Shown piece after piece: positions 15,883-23,895 of a stretch of 33,763 nucleotides of DNA. The notes beneath the pieces are model-generated. The model was not told the origin of the DNA and made no database searches. It was given only the letters and a program-made list of their open reading frames with translations. Numbering within the stretch: position 1 is the stretch's first letter; every line of letters starts with the position of its first letter. The position numbers and the translations under genes are program-made. This stretch comes from a virus, in the IMG/VR virus record IMGVR_UViG_3300050821_008520, positions 1-33,763 of that record, one strand, 5' to 3'.

Positions 15883-16653
15883 TCAACGTACACGGCGGGC
15901 ACTTATAAATCCTGTTGCGTTACAAGTACTAGCAGTAAATACCGCAAAACCCACCAAAAAAATCGTAGTCGTAGATGACAAACTAACTCTTGTGGTTGGA
16001 ATAACTTGTGATTGCCCAAGTCCAGCTCCAGCCGTGAAGTTTCCGATAGATCGATTTGGGGCTGACGGTAGAGTGGCACTAACCGTATTAGCCCCAGAAG
16101 CACACTGAGTAATACTAGTTCCACCCGCCGGGAGGTATTCAATATTACCTCTCACATCCCAGTCACCGGCCGTCAAACTAATGGAGGTAATGTTTGCCCC
16201 TGCACCTGAAGACAACGAAACATTGGTACCTGTTGCAGTAATGTGTTCCCCTACACTCCCGGCATTGGCATTATTGTTTGTCGTAGTTCCAACAATGCCA
16301 TTTGTCTGTGACGGGGTAATGGTTCCGGTAACTGTTACGGTCGTAAAAGACCCAGCTGCCGGAGTAGTTCCCCCAATAGGAGTGCTATCAATTGTACTAC
16401 CGGTAATGGTACTACCGACCAGGGTAGCGGCGTTACTAAAGGCTGCCACATTCCCTGATTGCAAAACAAGCATCTGTCCAACGGTCCCTGACAGAAGAGT
16501 TCCTAACCCTTGAGAGATCAGTTGATTGACCGAAACTTTGACCGTAACAAGAGTGCCCCCTTGAATCTGGTCAATTACCGTAACCTCAGTACCTTGTAAC
16601 GTTGCTGCTACGGGAAGTCCAGTTATTGTCGAGTCACCACTAGGATTTGACAT
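15883..16653 (-). CDS. Fibre-like virion protein (paralogue B)
   Basis: This 256-residue protein is Thr/Ser/Gly/Ala-rich. It opens with STITGLPVAATLQGTEVTVI and a VSVNQLISQGL segment (residues 8-50) like the N-termini of phage fibre or baseplate-attached proteins. Repeats of the GSTI/GTT type follow, and from about 115 a C-terminal domain (TSISLTAGDWDVRGNIEYLP, ending FISARRVR) is shared with the upstream gene. Such domains probably form trimeric receptor-binding tips (inference). No signal peptide, unlike its paralogue. Confidence 0.72.
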   Translation of the reverse strand: MSNPSGDSTITGLPVAATLQGTEVTVIDQIQGGTLVTVKVSVNQLISQGLGTLLSGTVGQMLVLQSGNVAAFSNAATLVGSTITGSTIDSTPIGGTTPAAGSFTTVTVTGTITPSQTNGIVGTTTNNNANAGSVGEHITATGTNVSLSSGAGANITSISLTAGDWDVRGNIEYLPAGGTSITQCASGANTVSATLPSAPNRSIGNFTAGAGLGQSQVIPTTRVSLSSTTTIFLVGFAVFTASTCNATGFISARRVR

Positions 16654-16666
16654 AGCCTTTTCCCGG

Positions 16667-17623
16667 TTATCGAACTCGACGAGCTCGTATGAACCCGTTT
16701 ACAGTACAGGTGCTGACGCTAAAACTAATCTGGGTCACCAAAAATACGGTTGTTGTACTCGCAAGACTAATACGAGTTACCATTGGCGATACAGCTGGAT
16801 TTGTTCCCGTTCCAAGAGTGCCAGTAAGTATTGTTACACCAAGTCCACTAGTTATCGCCGGTATTACAGCCGATGCAGTATTGATAGCAACGCTAACTTG
16901 ACTAAGAACGGTTGATCCAGCCGGCACGGCTACAATTTGCCCTGTAACATCCCAATCCCCCGCCGTCAAAGAGATCGAGGTTACGTTCGCTGCTACGCCA
17001 CTGCTGACAGAAACGGCCGAAGCGTTGGCGGTTACATATTCTCCTACGCTACCCGCGTTTGAGCTGTCATTCGTTGTAGTCCCAACAATGCCATTTGTTG
17101 AGGATGGAGTAATAGTTCCCGTCGCTACAATAGTTGTGAATGAACCCGCGGCTTTAGTCGTGCCACCAATTACAGCATTATCAATGGTGCCACCAGTAAT
17201 AGTCGGGTTATTCCCGAATGCGGGATCAGCACCAGTCACTCCCAGGAGCATTTGCCCCGTAGTACCCACAGCTGTCGGGGCAATGGCAGCTGTCCCTTCC
17301 CCAATCAAAACACCATGGGCGGTGAGGGTTCCTAATCCAGTACCCCCACTGGTTACTCCCATGGGGGTTGAGGCAGATAGGGTGGTGAAGACCCCGGTTC
17401 CGGGTGTGACAGCCCCAATACTGGTTGCATTGAGTCCAGTGAACTTGCCAGTTCCAGCAGTTATTGCCCCGATATTCACCCCATTAATAGAGCCACCCGT
17501 AATCACTGGATTAGCTAAGGCGCTATTGAGAGCAGGGGCTGTGAGTACTTGACCATTGACGAACTGAGCATTGGCACTCACCGAGAGTAGCAATGCTGCA
17601 AGAAAAGTAAAGAGTCTTTTCAT
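16667..17623 (-). CDS. Fibre-like protein with Sec signal peptide (paralogue A)
   Basis: The 318-residue protein begins with a textbook signal peptide, MKRLFTFLAALLLSVSANA then QF (cleavage after ANA). Short GGSING/GAITAGTGKF repeats follow (35-90), then a GTLTAHGVLIGEG module (about 99-111). The C-terminal domain (about 175-318) is shared with the next gene, including NGIVGTTTND, TSISLTAGDWDV and the end FIRARRVR. A fibre-like protein sent to the periplasm is odd for a virion part: it may be exported to mask or decorate the cell, or the leader may have another role. A TAGGAT site precedes the ATG. Confidence 0.72.
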   Translation of the reverse strand: MKRLFTFLAALLLSVSANAQFVNGQVLTAPALNSALANPVITGGSINGVNIGAITAGTGKFTGLNATSIGAVTPGTGVFTTLSASTPMGVTSGGTGLGTLTAHGVLIGEGTAAIAPTAVGTTGQMLLGVTGADPAFGNNPTITGGTIDNAVIGGTTKAAGSFTTIVATGTITPSSTNGIVGTTTNDSSNAGSVGEYVTANASAVSVSSGVAANVTSISLTAGDWDVTGQIVAVPAGSTVLSQVSVAINTASAVIPAITSGLGVTILTGTLGTGTNPAVSPMVTRISLASTTTVFLVTQISFSVSTCTVNGFIRARRVR

Positions 17624-17625
17624 GT

Positions 17626-18009
17626 TTATCCTAACTTGGAAGTCCCCAAAACAAAGGGGTTACCAAAGATATCCAGCAGTGTTGGGGTTTGAGGACGAGG
17701 AGATTGTTGGAACCGGATTTTCCACTTGGTAGCTTTACCATCAGCATCTTTCCCTTGCTGAACCAGGTGAGCTGGTGCATCTGGGTAAAAATTCTGAAGG
17801 ATAATCGAATCAATGACAGTAGTCGCCGAGGCATATAGTCCAGTGACCCCTTTGTCCGTAGAGTCAAAGTCTCGGCCATTTGACCACTCATAGACGTCAT
17901 GGTCATTTTCTGCCCACTCTTCCCCCCAAGCTCGAACAGCCAAATCCCGCTGAGTAATCTCGCGGTACGTAACCTTGTAGGTAATATTGGGAAGGGACTT
18001 AGCGACCAT
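17626..18009 (-). CDS. Hypothetical protein downstream of TerL
   Basis: The 127-residue protein has mixed secondary structure: strands around ITYKVTYREITQRDLAVRAW (9-28), Asp/Trp-rich middle, a helix ASATTVIDSIILQNFY, and a C-terminal ATKWKIRFQQSPRPQTPTLL. It is 2 nt after the terminase stop and 2 nt before the fibre start, so it is clearly part of the operon. Family not recognised. Confidence 0.62.
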   Translation of the reverse strand: MVAKSLPNITYKVTYREITQRDLAVRAWGEEWAENDHDVYEWSNGRDFDSTDKGVTGLYASATTVIDSIILQNFYPDAPAHLVQQGKDADGKATKWKIRFQQSPRPQTPTLLDIFGNPFVLGTSKLG

Positions 18010-18011
18010 AG

Positions 18012-19607
18012 TCAGTTATACTCGGGCTCAATGTACGACCGTTCATTGCTGATAGGCGGGCGTGCACTCATGTCATAGATGCGACTAGCAGCGTCTACGA
18101 GATCCTTCAATGAACCGTACGGGAAATAATGCAATTGCATTTTAAATTCTTCCGTGAGGTTGTATTTTTTTCCTTCCTCATCCTTACGAATTATAGGCTG
18201 AGCAATCCGATAAGTCAACCCATCAGCTACCATTTCTCGCTGATACTTGGTCATGTTCTTCGGGTCGGTATGGTGGGGCAAGTAAAACTTGTGAGACCGA
18301 ATGTCAGGGCCTAGTCGTTGAACTCGGTCGGTCTTAGCTCCCTCACCATCTCGAGGCCACTCAAGCTCAACGATCTCAAACTTGGGTTGACCCGGACGGT
18401 CCATCTGTTCTTTGAAGTAATCCATGTCAGCCTGGGCCCCAAACTTCTCATACCCAGCTCGGACCATCTGCACTCCAGGCATGCGAGACCAGCGCTTGTA
18501 CATGAGGCTGAAGTGTTCCCACCGTTCCTTCAAGTCCATCCGGTGATTGAACCCATCCAGGAGATACTTATTCATCCCGTGGTCAACACCGATCACCACA
18601 ACAGCGGTCTTCGCCGAGCCCCGTTTCTTGGACCGTGCGGGGTCACACAGAATATAGACATTCAGGGTTGCAGGACGCAACTCATAAACCATCAGGTCCT
18701 CAATATTGAACATCCGCTCCTTACCACCCAGGGGGTTCTGGAGCATCTGACAACTAAAAGTTGAAGGTCCTTGGACAATCTTCTTTTCATTCAGGAGTTC
18801 TTGAGGGAGGAAGACGGATGGCCCGTCGTAGGTACCGTCCTTGGTGGCAGGGTGAAGTCGAACTTGAACAGCTCCCCGATTGATGATGGTCTCGTAGGTG
18901 TCCCCAAAGGACCAACGAGTACCAATGTGCCACTTACGACCGCCCAAACTACCCAAGTTATCAGAGGTTTCCCAGGACTCAGTAGTCTTTGCAATTTGTT
19001 CCGGGGTGCTAACTGATTCCTTCACCACCACGTCATCATACACCATCAACCTGAAGTGCTTTGATGTGGGCTGACCGTCCACAAGACCACTAGCTTCAAC
19101 AGTTGCCTCTTTAGGATTTGAGGTCCGTTTGACAACAATACCCTTATCTAGGGACCATAGGGGGGATTGACTACGGGGATTCTCGTATAGGATATCAGGG
19201 AACAGTTTCTTGAGTCGTTCATTCACCTGAAGCTCATTCCGAATCTGACCCAGAAAGGCCTTTGCAATTGGCGCTGTGTGAGAAAAAAGGCCTACAGTGA
19301 TATTGGGATCACGCAATATTTCCTGGATAACCCCACCAAAGGTGATGATAGTGCTCTTATAGTGCTCTCGAGCCCAGAGATCCAGGTAACCGTCAGGGTC
19401 CTTCTCCACTTCCCGGCACCGATCGTAGAGCCAGGGGTGGAGCATGTCCGTTCGACCGCAGAGTTGAACAAGTAGAAAGTACCGATCCTCGAGCGCTAGA
19501 GCTCGAACCATCGGGACATTCGTTCCCTTCTTTGTTAGATCTTCCCATACCTCGAGGATTTCTTCAAAGGGAACGTTAAGAATATCGAGTGGTTTTGGTT
19601 CGTCCAT
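18012..19607 (-). CDS. terL: Terminase large subunit (packaging ATPase/nuclease)
   Basis: This 531-residue motor protein pumps DNA into the prohead and cuts it. The ATPase part shows a variant Walker A, AREHYKST (79-86), a Walker B LMVYDD (186-191) and the coupling motif IGTRW (227-231). The nuclease part begins near NVYILCDPARSKKRG (RNase H-like first Asp) and VVVIGVDHGM, with further acidic residues toward the C-terminus (LKDLVDAASRIYD). The 'AREHYKST' form of Walker A is seen in a known branch of phage TerL proteins. A weak terminator-like hairpin lies upstream, after the TerS candidate. Confidence 0.9.
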   Translation of the reverse strand: MDEPKPLDILNVPFEEILEVWEDLTKKGTNVPMVRALALEDRYFLLVQLCGRTDMLHPWLYDRCREVEKDPDGYLDLWAREHYKSTIITFGGVIQEILRDPNITVGLFSHTAPIAKAFLGQIRNELQVNERLKKLFPDILYENPRSQSPLWSLDKGIVVKRTSNPKEATVEASGLVDGQPTSKHFRLMVYDDVVVKESVSTPEQIAKTTESWETSDNLGSLGGRKWHIGTRWSFGDTYETIINRGAVQVRLHPATKDGTYDGPSVFLPQELLNEKKIVQGPSTFSCQMLQNPLGGKERMFNIEDLMVYELRPATLNVYILCDPARSKKRGSAKTAVVVIGVDHGMNKYLLDGFNHRMDLKERWEHFSLMYKRWSRMPGVQMVRAGYEKFGAQADMDYFKEQMDRPGQPKFEIVELEWPRDGEGAKTDRVQRLGPDIRSHKFYLPHHTDPKNMTKYQREMVADGLTYRIAQPIIRKDEEGKKYNLTEEFKMQLHYFPYGSLKDLVDAASRIYDMSARPPISNERSYIEPEYN

Positions 19608-19619
19608 AGTTTTTATACC

Positions 19620-19647
19620 AAAATGGCTGAACCCTGCAGTTCAGCCA
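19620..19647 (-). terminator. Weak terminator-like hairpin between TerS candidate and TerL
   Basis: On the minus strand a perfect 9-bp stem TGGCTGAAC / GTTCAGCCA with a 6-nt loop (19647-19624) is followed by only four T. It probably attenuates rather than ends transcription, setting the ratio of upstream genes to TerL. Confidence 0.6.
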
Positions 19648-19668
19648 CTAGATTAACTCCAGGAAAGT

Positions 19669-20064
19669 TTACTTGTTTTCGGGCTTTGGCACAGCAGCGA
19701 TTTGCGTAACAACAGCAGTCTTTCCTCGAATCAATTTACGGAGGGCATCAACTCCAGTCAACTCAACCTGAACAGGTGGAGCACCGTCATCACCTCCCAC
19801 AACCACCGACTGAAGACGGGGATGGAAATATGGCGCCACGTTCTTCGCAATCTCACAGGCTTCAACCATACATGCCCCGGCCTGTTTCAGGTAGGACATC
19901 TTCTGGTCGTCATTACGACACATTTCCGCCTCTCCCATCAGTTCATCATAATCCTTGTACAGTCGACGCATGGTAATTACCATGACCTCAACTGGACTGA
20001 CCCCCCCTTCGGTGAGTCGGTCAATGATTTCCTTGCTGGTTTTGGTCTTGCGAGTGCGCGCCAT
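19669..20064 (-). CDS. Putative terminase small subunit
   Basis: The 131-residue protein has a basic N-terminus (MARTRKTKTSKEI), GGVSPVEVMVITMRRLY (20-36), a helical pair rich in Ala/Glu, and a conserved-looking APYFHPRLQSVVVG segment (about 76-89). Small proteins with a 'SP.EVM' helix and 'APY.HPRLQSV' end occur next to TerL in related phages (from memory). Position before TerL and size fit TerS. A clear helix-turn-helix is not evident, so the call is tentative. Confidence 0.6.
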   Translation of the reverse strand: MARTRKTKTSKEIIDRLTEGGVSPVEVMVITMRRLYKDYDELMGEAEMCRNDDQKMSYLKQAGACMVEACEIAKNVAPYFHPRLQSVVVGGDDGAPPVQVELTGVDALRKLIRGKTAVVTQIAAVPKPENK

Positions 20065-20080
20065 ATTTTCCTCTTACTTC

Positions 20081-20173
20081 TCAGTAGCCCCCCGGAGTCT
20101 TCTTCTTGCCCTTCTTCATCGGGGACTTTTCTTTCATGGGTTCCTTGGGCATGGGCTTGTGCGGCTTTTTCAT
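20081..20173 (-). CDS. 30-residue Lys/Pro-rich microprotein
   Basis: A short frame (ATG 20173, TGA at 20081) encodes a peptide starting MKKPHKPMPKEPMKEKSPM and ending KTPGGY. It has 11 Lys, 6 Pro and 4 Met. It is preceded by a near-perfect AAGGAGAAGGAA site, lies 12 nt after the upstream stop and is followed 16 nt later by the TerS candidate with AGAGGAAAAT. The ribosome site and gap-filling position support translation. Its charge suggests nucleic-acid binding, but this is inference. Confidence 0.6.
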   Translation of the reverse strand: MKKPHKPMPKEPMKEKSPMKKGKKKTPGGY

Positions 20174-20185
20174 TTCCTTCTCCTT

Positions 20186-20428
20186 TCACTCAGCGGGTGT
20201 AAAATTGACGTAGAACTTGTCCCCAGGTTTGAACTGGCCGAACAGGGCGGGATTGGTGATCATGATCTTGCATTCAGCAGAAGGCGACCACTTGGCAAAC
20301 GTATTGTCCTCATCGTTGCCATCCGCAGGGTATGCCTTAGCGGCGACAGCATGAAATTTCACCTGTTCACTGCTGCCGAACACTTCAACACTGCCGATTT
20401 GGAACTTCGCACGCATGGTGGTACTCAT
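20186..20428 (-). CDS. Hypothetical small protein
   Basis: The 80-residue protein has a beta-rich pattern: MRAKFQIGSVEVFGSSEQVK, VKFHAVAAKAY, then AECKIMITNPALFGQFKPGD and KFYVNFTPAE at the end. The 'FQPGKEYYVDFTPAE'-style ending is a frequent feature of small phage proteins of unknown function (from memory). Its ATG overlaps the stop of the upstream gene (ATGA at 20428). Confidence 0.7.
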   Translation of the reverse strand: MSTTMRAKFQIGSVEVFGSSEQVKFHAVAAKAYPADGNDEDNTFAKWSPSAECKIMITNPALFGQFKPGDKFYVNFTPAE

Positions 20429-20685
20429 TAGTCATCTCCGTGGTAACCGTCATAACCTTGATAACCCGTACGAGGACCGTAGGTCTTGTGGGGACCGGGT
20501 TCTCCAGGGGCAATTGAGTTGAACAACCCCTCGGCCTTGAGGTGATGGACGAGGTCAGTGCGGAGTCGCTTCGCCTTTGCATGCATGATCGAAGCGTCCA
20601 TTTCGAAATCCCCAGTGATATTCGGAGTGTGAGTCCACTCCTTGGGGGCACATTGATGGCAGTTGTTCCCTTTGGGATACTTCAT
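20428..20685 (-). CDS. Hypothetical small His/Cys-containing protein
   Basis: I choose ATG 20685 (MKYPKGNNCHQCAPKEWTHT) because CAGGAGT lies just before it and the promoter at 20711-20739 would be inside a longer reading. The 85-residue protein has a CxxC (residues 9-12) and scattered His residues, a helix (MDASIMHAKAKRLRTDLVHH) and a Gly/Tyr-rich tail. A single CxxC is not enough for a zinc finger call. First gene after the leftward promoter. Confidence 0.68.
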   Translation of the reverse strand: MKYPKGNNCHQCAPKEWTHTPNITGDFEMDASIMHAKAKRLRTDLVHHLKAEGLFNSIAPGEPGPHKTYGPRTGYQGYDGYHGDD

Positions 20686-20710
20686 AGTAGACTCCTGTGG
20701 ATTCATGTAT

Positions 20711-20739
20711 AACATACCATGAACTCGTGCATCTGTCAA
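20711..20739 (-). promoter_or_regulatory. Strong sigma70 promoter for the packaging/morphogenesis operon
   Basis: Minus-strand TTGACA (20739-20734), 17 bp spacer, TATGTT (20716-20711). The -35 is a perfect match. It fills the 56-nt gap between the PrimPol-helicase gene and the first small late gene. Expected start near 20704, giving a leader of about 19 nt with a CAGGAGT ribosome site. Confidence 0.8.
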
Positions 20740-20741
20740 CT

Positions 20742-22862
20742 TCAAATCCCCCAATCTCGATCAAACAATTTTGGTTCATTCATCTTTCTCTTCACAAACT
20801 CCTTACAAGTATCCAGTGGGGGTAGATGATAGAACCTTTTAAGAATCCCTCCTATTCTCTTCCTAACAATTACCATCTCATTTGGGGCCATGGTTTTGAA
20901 GACCATCCCAAAGCTTACTTGATTCCCTCGATCATTTGCTCTGGTCCCCGAGGAGTTGAAGTAATCCCTATACAAAGCGTCTACCTGAACATAAGATTCC
21001 CATTTATCCCCTCCTCGAGTAGGAGTTCCTTGCATAAGTCGCTGTAACCACCATCCCAGAATAGGATTACTGTTTGCTGCAGTCAGAATCTTATTCTTTG
21101 TAATGGCCCCCGTATCAGGAAGTTTTCTTAGATTCTTTGTGATCTTGTAATTCTTCAGGTACCAGAGGAGAGATTCTGGGCCCTCATTTTCCATCTCAAA
21201 CTTCAGGGCTTCAAAATAATCATAGTCTTCATACCGTTTATTTGATACGTCAATAATACAGAATCGACGTGCATTACCGCTAGCGGGAACTGCCCACACA
21301 TCATTGGTGGCCATGATAACCCTGAGATAATTTTCCATCTCAAAGGAATCAACCCCCTTCGGTTCATAAGTAAGAATATCCCCCGTAATCATGTTATGAA
21401 GCACTTTCTCCTGTTGATGGTTCCCAGCCCAACAGGATTCGTCAGCAAACACCATTAGTTTATTGGCTAAATGAAAATTATGTTTTCCAAACAGGTGATT
21501 GGAGTTAGTAGAAACTGCTCCATAGGTCCCATACATCTTTAAGATATACTGTGCAAAGAGGGTTTTACCAATCCCCTGCTCTCCTTGAAGGATCAGAGCC
21601 ACTCCAGGTCGGACCGTTGGGTTCTGAATGGCATCAGCTAACCAGTTAATCACATAGTCATATAAGGCCATGTCTTCAGAACAGATAACTTCCTTGATGT
21701 GATTTAGAAATAACTGACACCCCCCCTTATCGGGATTCTCATTAACAGGCCATCCCTTCCAAAGGTTGTATTCCATCTCCCTACAACCATCAGGGGCAAA
21801 CACCATTCGTATGTAGTTCCTCCGCTCAGGAGCGTTTAGCCACACATCAAATTTAAGTTTGGGTTTTTTCTTATCCTCAACGATCTCTCCTTTATGACGG
21901 AACATGTCCCGAGCATCTGTAACCTTTAGGAATTGAGGGTGATTCAATGACCAGTAACCCCCATCCAGAAGAATCCGGGTTCGTCCTCCCAGGTTGATAA
22001 CCCCAATTTCCTGGTTGAACTCGTGGACCATATTCAGGGACCTAACCCCCATCCAGTCGATCACGCGGGTTCCAATATCCGGGCCCAGGATATTCATGAG
22101 GGAAGGAATCCCAGGGACTTTCTCGTTCTTCTCGAGGCGCTTTTGCTGATACTCAGCCTTCAGCCTCATGTCCAGCTCTTCGTCCCCAGCTGCATCAGCA
22201 ATTGCCCCGAGCCACTCATCAACGTAGTCAGGGTCTCGCTTCATGCGAAGCATGAGACCACACAGGGCTACGGCAAGTTCGTCCCGTTTTCCTGAGGCCC
22301 ATCCGTGCCGGAGCACAAGTACTGCTGCGGCAAGATCTCCAACACGTTGATAGAGCTCGGTGGCTGGAACGTCACGAGGAGGAAACTGCTTCCATGCTTC
22401 GTCATAGAAGTTAATGGATTCACCTGAAGGGTGAATTGATCCAGGCCCAACCGTTTGAGCGCCGTCAGATCGAATTTCAAGGAGCATTCCTCCATCTTTC
22501 ATCGGTGAAGCGTACTTCGTTGTCTTTGAATCCTTGACCGTGTACATGTAGTGGGATCGAGGCGCTGACTTGCGACCGAACACCCAATTGGTTCCAGGAA
22601 GGATTCTAGGCGCGAGTTTAACGGCCTCCGGGCAATCTAAATCAATATCCGTGAGATTCTGGGATGACCGGCCCAGAATAATCCCAATGTTGTAGTCGGT
22701 GAAAATACTCGCCGCTTCAACATTGGTGTAGAACTTTGTCGTCCAATCCTTTTCAACGGGTTTTTTGGAATGAGGATGGATTTTTGTTAGGGCTATCTTC
22801 CTCTTGAGATAATCGTATGCCATACGACTGCCGATGGCATCCCTGATCTGCACAACCGTCAC
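20742..22862 (-). CDS. Primase-polymerase/SF3-type helicase replication protein
   Basis: The 706-residue protein joins two replication activities. The N-terminal PrimPol-like domain has TDIDLDCPEA (71-80, metal-binding acidic pair), SHYMYTV (103-109, the S-H motif) and LEIRSDGAQTVGPGS (127-141). The C-terminal ATPase, similar to D5/DUF5906-type SF3 helicases, has Walker A GEQGIGKT (426-433), Walker B KLMVFADE (467-474), sensor VIMATND (514-520) and GNARRF (528-533). It probably unwinds and primes the phage origin. Translation starts at GTG 22862 after AGGGGA; no ATG lies nearer. Confidence 0.87.
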   Translation of the reverse strand: MTVVQIRDAIGSRMAYDYLKRKIALTKIHPHSKKPVEKDWTTKFYTNVEAASIFTDYNIGIILGRSSQNLTDIDLDCPEAVKLAPRILPGTNWVFGRKSAPRSHYMYTVKDSKTTKYASPMKDGGMLLEIRSDGAQTVGPGSIHPSGESINFYDEAWKQFPPRDVPATELYQRVGDLAAAVLVLRHGWASGKRDELAVALCGLMLRMKRDPDYVDEWLGAIADAAGDEELDMRLKAEYQQKRLEKNEKVPGIPSLMNILGPDIGTRVIDWMGVRSLNMVHEFNQEIGVINLGGRTRILLDGGYWSLNHPQFLKVTDARDMFRHKGEIVEDKKKPKLKFDVWLNAPERRNYIRMVFAPDGCREMEYNLWKGWPVNENPDKGGCQLFLNHIKEVICSEDMALYDYVINWLADAIQNPTVRPGVALILQGEQGIGKTLFAQYILKMYGTYGAVSTNSNHLFGKHNFHLANKLMVFADESCWAGNHQQEKVLHNMITGDILTYEPKGVDSFEMENYLRVIMATNDVWAVPASGNARRFCIIDVSNKRYEDYDYFEALKFEMENEGPESLLWYLKNYKITKNLRKLPDTGAITKNKILTAANSNPILGWWLQRLMQGTPTRGGDKWESYVQVDALYRDYFNSSGTRANDRGNQVSFGMVFKTMAPNEMVIVRKRIGGILKRFYHLPPLDTCKEFVKRKMNEPKLFDRDWGI

Positions 22863-22891
22863 GTTAGTCCCCTAAGAAAGTCCCGAGGGGA

Positions 22892-23116
22892 TTAGTTAGT
22901 CTCTTCAAGCTGACGGGAGAATCGTACCGTTACCTTACCCCCGGAACCTTCAATCTTCACATCGCTGAATCGGCTAGCGATGACTTCAGGGATGAACTTG
23001 TCTTCGATAATCGCAAGGGTCTTGATCTTGCGGATGGTGGACGGATGAAGCCAGCATGCGAATTGCACCAGGCCCTGTTCCTTGTAACGTTCAGCTGCTG
23101 TCTTTGCTTTGCTCAT
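22892..23116 (-). CDS. Small hypothetical protein, possibly DNA-binding
   Basis: The 74-residue protein has a basic N-terminal helix (SKAKTAAERYKEQGLVQF), a WLHPSTIRKIKTLAIIED segment that resembles part of a ribbon-helix-helix or antitoxin-like fold, and a beta end (GGKVTVRFSRQLEE). Located just upstream of the primase-helicase gene. CTGGAGTAAGTC precedes the start. DNA binding is a guess from charge and pattern. Confidence 0.62.
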   Translation of the reverse strand: MSKAKTAAERYKEQGLVQFACWLHPSTIRKIKTLAIIEDKFIPEVIASRFSDVKIEGSGGKVTVRFSRQLEETN

Positions 23117-23128
23117 GACTTACTCCAG

Positions 23129-23392
23129 TTAGTCAAGTCCTGTTTCAGAGGGTGCGGATAGAATCAAGTCGTGAGCTTCCAGGAAAGCATTGGCCAGAGC
23201 CCTGCGCCGTGCAGGGGACTTCGGCAACCAGAAGGTCACAGCGCTACGGTCGTCATCCTCGGGGGGATGATGCAGTCGTTCACTACTGTGGAGAATGAAC
23301 TGGACCGCATGGTACGTTACCTCGGTATTGCTTTCCTTAGCAATCAGGATAACCTCATCGGTCAACTCTTGGCTATAGACATTGATTCTCAT
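23129..23392 (-). CDS. Hypothetical early protein
   Basis: The 87-residue protein opens with a strand-helix (MRINVYSQELTDEVILIAKE), a His-rich middle (SSERLHHPPEDDDRSAVTFW) and a helical C-terminus (PARRRALANAFLEAHDLIL). Similar short proteins recur in phage early operons without known function. It overlaps the preceding stop by 4 nt (ATGA). Confidence 0.68.
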   Translation of the reverse strand: MRINVYSQELTDEVILIAKESNTEVTYHAVQFILHSSERLHHPPEDDDRSAVTFWLPKSPARRRALANAFLEAHDLILSAPSETGLD

Positions 23393-23655
23393 TGCTTTGC
23401 CTTCCTATCCAGGGATTCGACTGCGGCAACGGCGAGAGCCGCGATCTTGATGAACATTTCACGGTCACTTTTGGCCTGTTCAACCGTCCCAGTATGAGGG
23501 GTTGTCCTTTCAACCTGGTGAGCCATGTAATCAATCCAGTCCGAGGTTTCATGCGTATCATCATGCTCGGGACCGCCCCACTGCATGTCTTGACGCTTGC
23601 GCTCGGTGATAACCTGGCTGATCACAACGACGTCTGGGCTAAGCTTGTTGGTCAT
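23389..23655 (-). CDS. Hypothetical protein with ERxRQ...WGG..HDD motif
   Basis: The 88-residue protein contains ITERKRQDMQWGGPEHDDTH (16-35), followed by SDWIDYMAH and a C-terminal helix FIKIAALAVAAVESLDRK. The ERxRQ-x-xWGG-x-xHDD pattern is widespread in phage and some bacterial small proteins; I do not know a proven function. The acidic/His cluster could bind metal (inference). ATGA-coupled on both sides. Confidence 0.72.
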   Translation of the reverse strand: MTNKLSPDVVVISQVITERKRQDMQWGGPEHDDTHETSDWIDYMAHQVERTTPHTGTVEQAKSDREMFIKIAALAVAAVESLDRKAKQ

Positions 23656-23837
23656 GATTGTTCCTTATTGTCAGGGTCTTTCGGTTCCAGTGTGGGAATA
23701 CGGATTCGATGGGCTTGATGACCGTCGGTATCCATACTCGGGTCACGGATATACTCAATGGGATGCTCATTACCGGCTTCATCAACAATGACGTCTTTCC
23801 CGTCTTTGCGAATGATCCTGTACCTGGGTTTGGTCAT
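23652..23837 (-). CDS. Small hypothetical protein, first gene of the leftward early operon
   Basis: The 61-residue hydrophilic protein (MTKPRYRIIRKDGKDVIVDE...) has a basic N-terminus and a charged C-terminus. It follows AAGGAGAAAAGGA and directly follows a consensus promoter. Function unknown. Confidence 0.65.
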   Translation of the reverse strand: MTKPRYRIIRKDGKDVIVDEAGNEHPIEYIRDPSMDTDGHQAHRIRIPTLEPKDPDNKEQS

Positions 23838-23866
23838 TCCTTTTCTCCTTGTTGAACAACGATTAT

Positions 23867-23895
23867 ATTGTATCGCATCGCGCGATCTTTTTCAA
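23867..23895 (-). promoter_or_regulatory. Leftward early promoter with embedded palindrome (likely operator)
   Basis: Minus-strand TTGAAA (23895-23890), 17 bp, TACAAT (23872-23867). The spacer contains a perfect 10-bp palindrome ATCGCGCGAT (23877-23886), well placed for a repressor or activator dimer to block RNA polymerase. It drives the operon 23837 to 20742 and faces away from the iteron array about 105 bp upstream. Confidence 0.78.

Noticed and set aside
20686-20754. Longer start for the 85-residue gene (ATG 20754)
   Set aside because: It would include the consensus promoter 20711-20739 inside the gene and has no ribosome site; ATG 20685 follows CAGGAGT.
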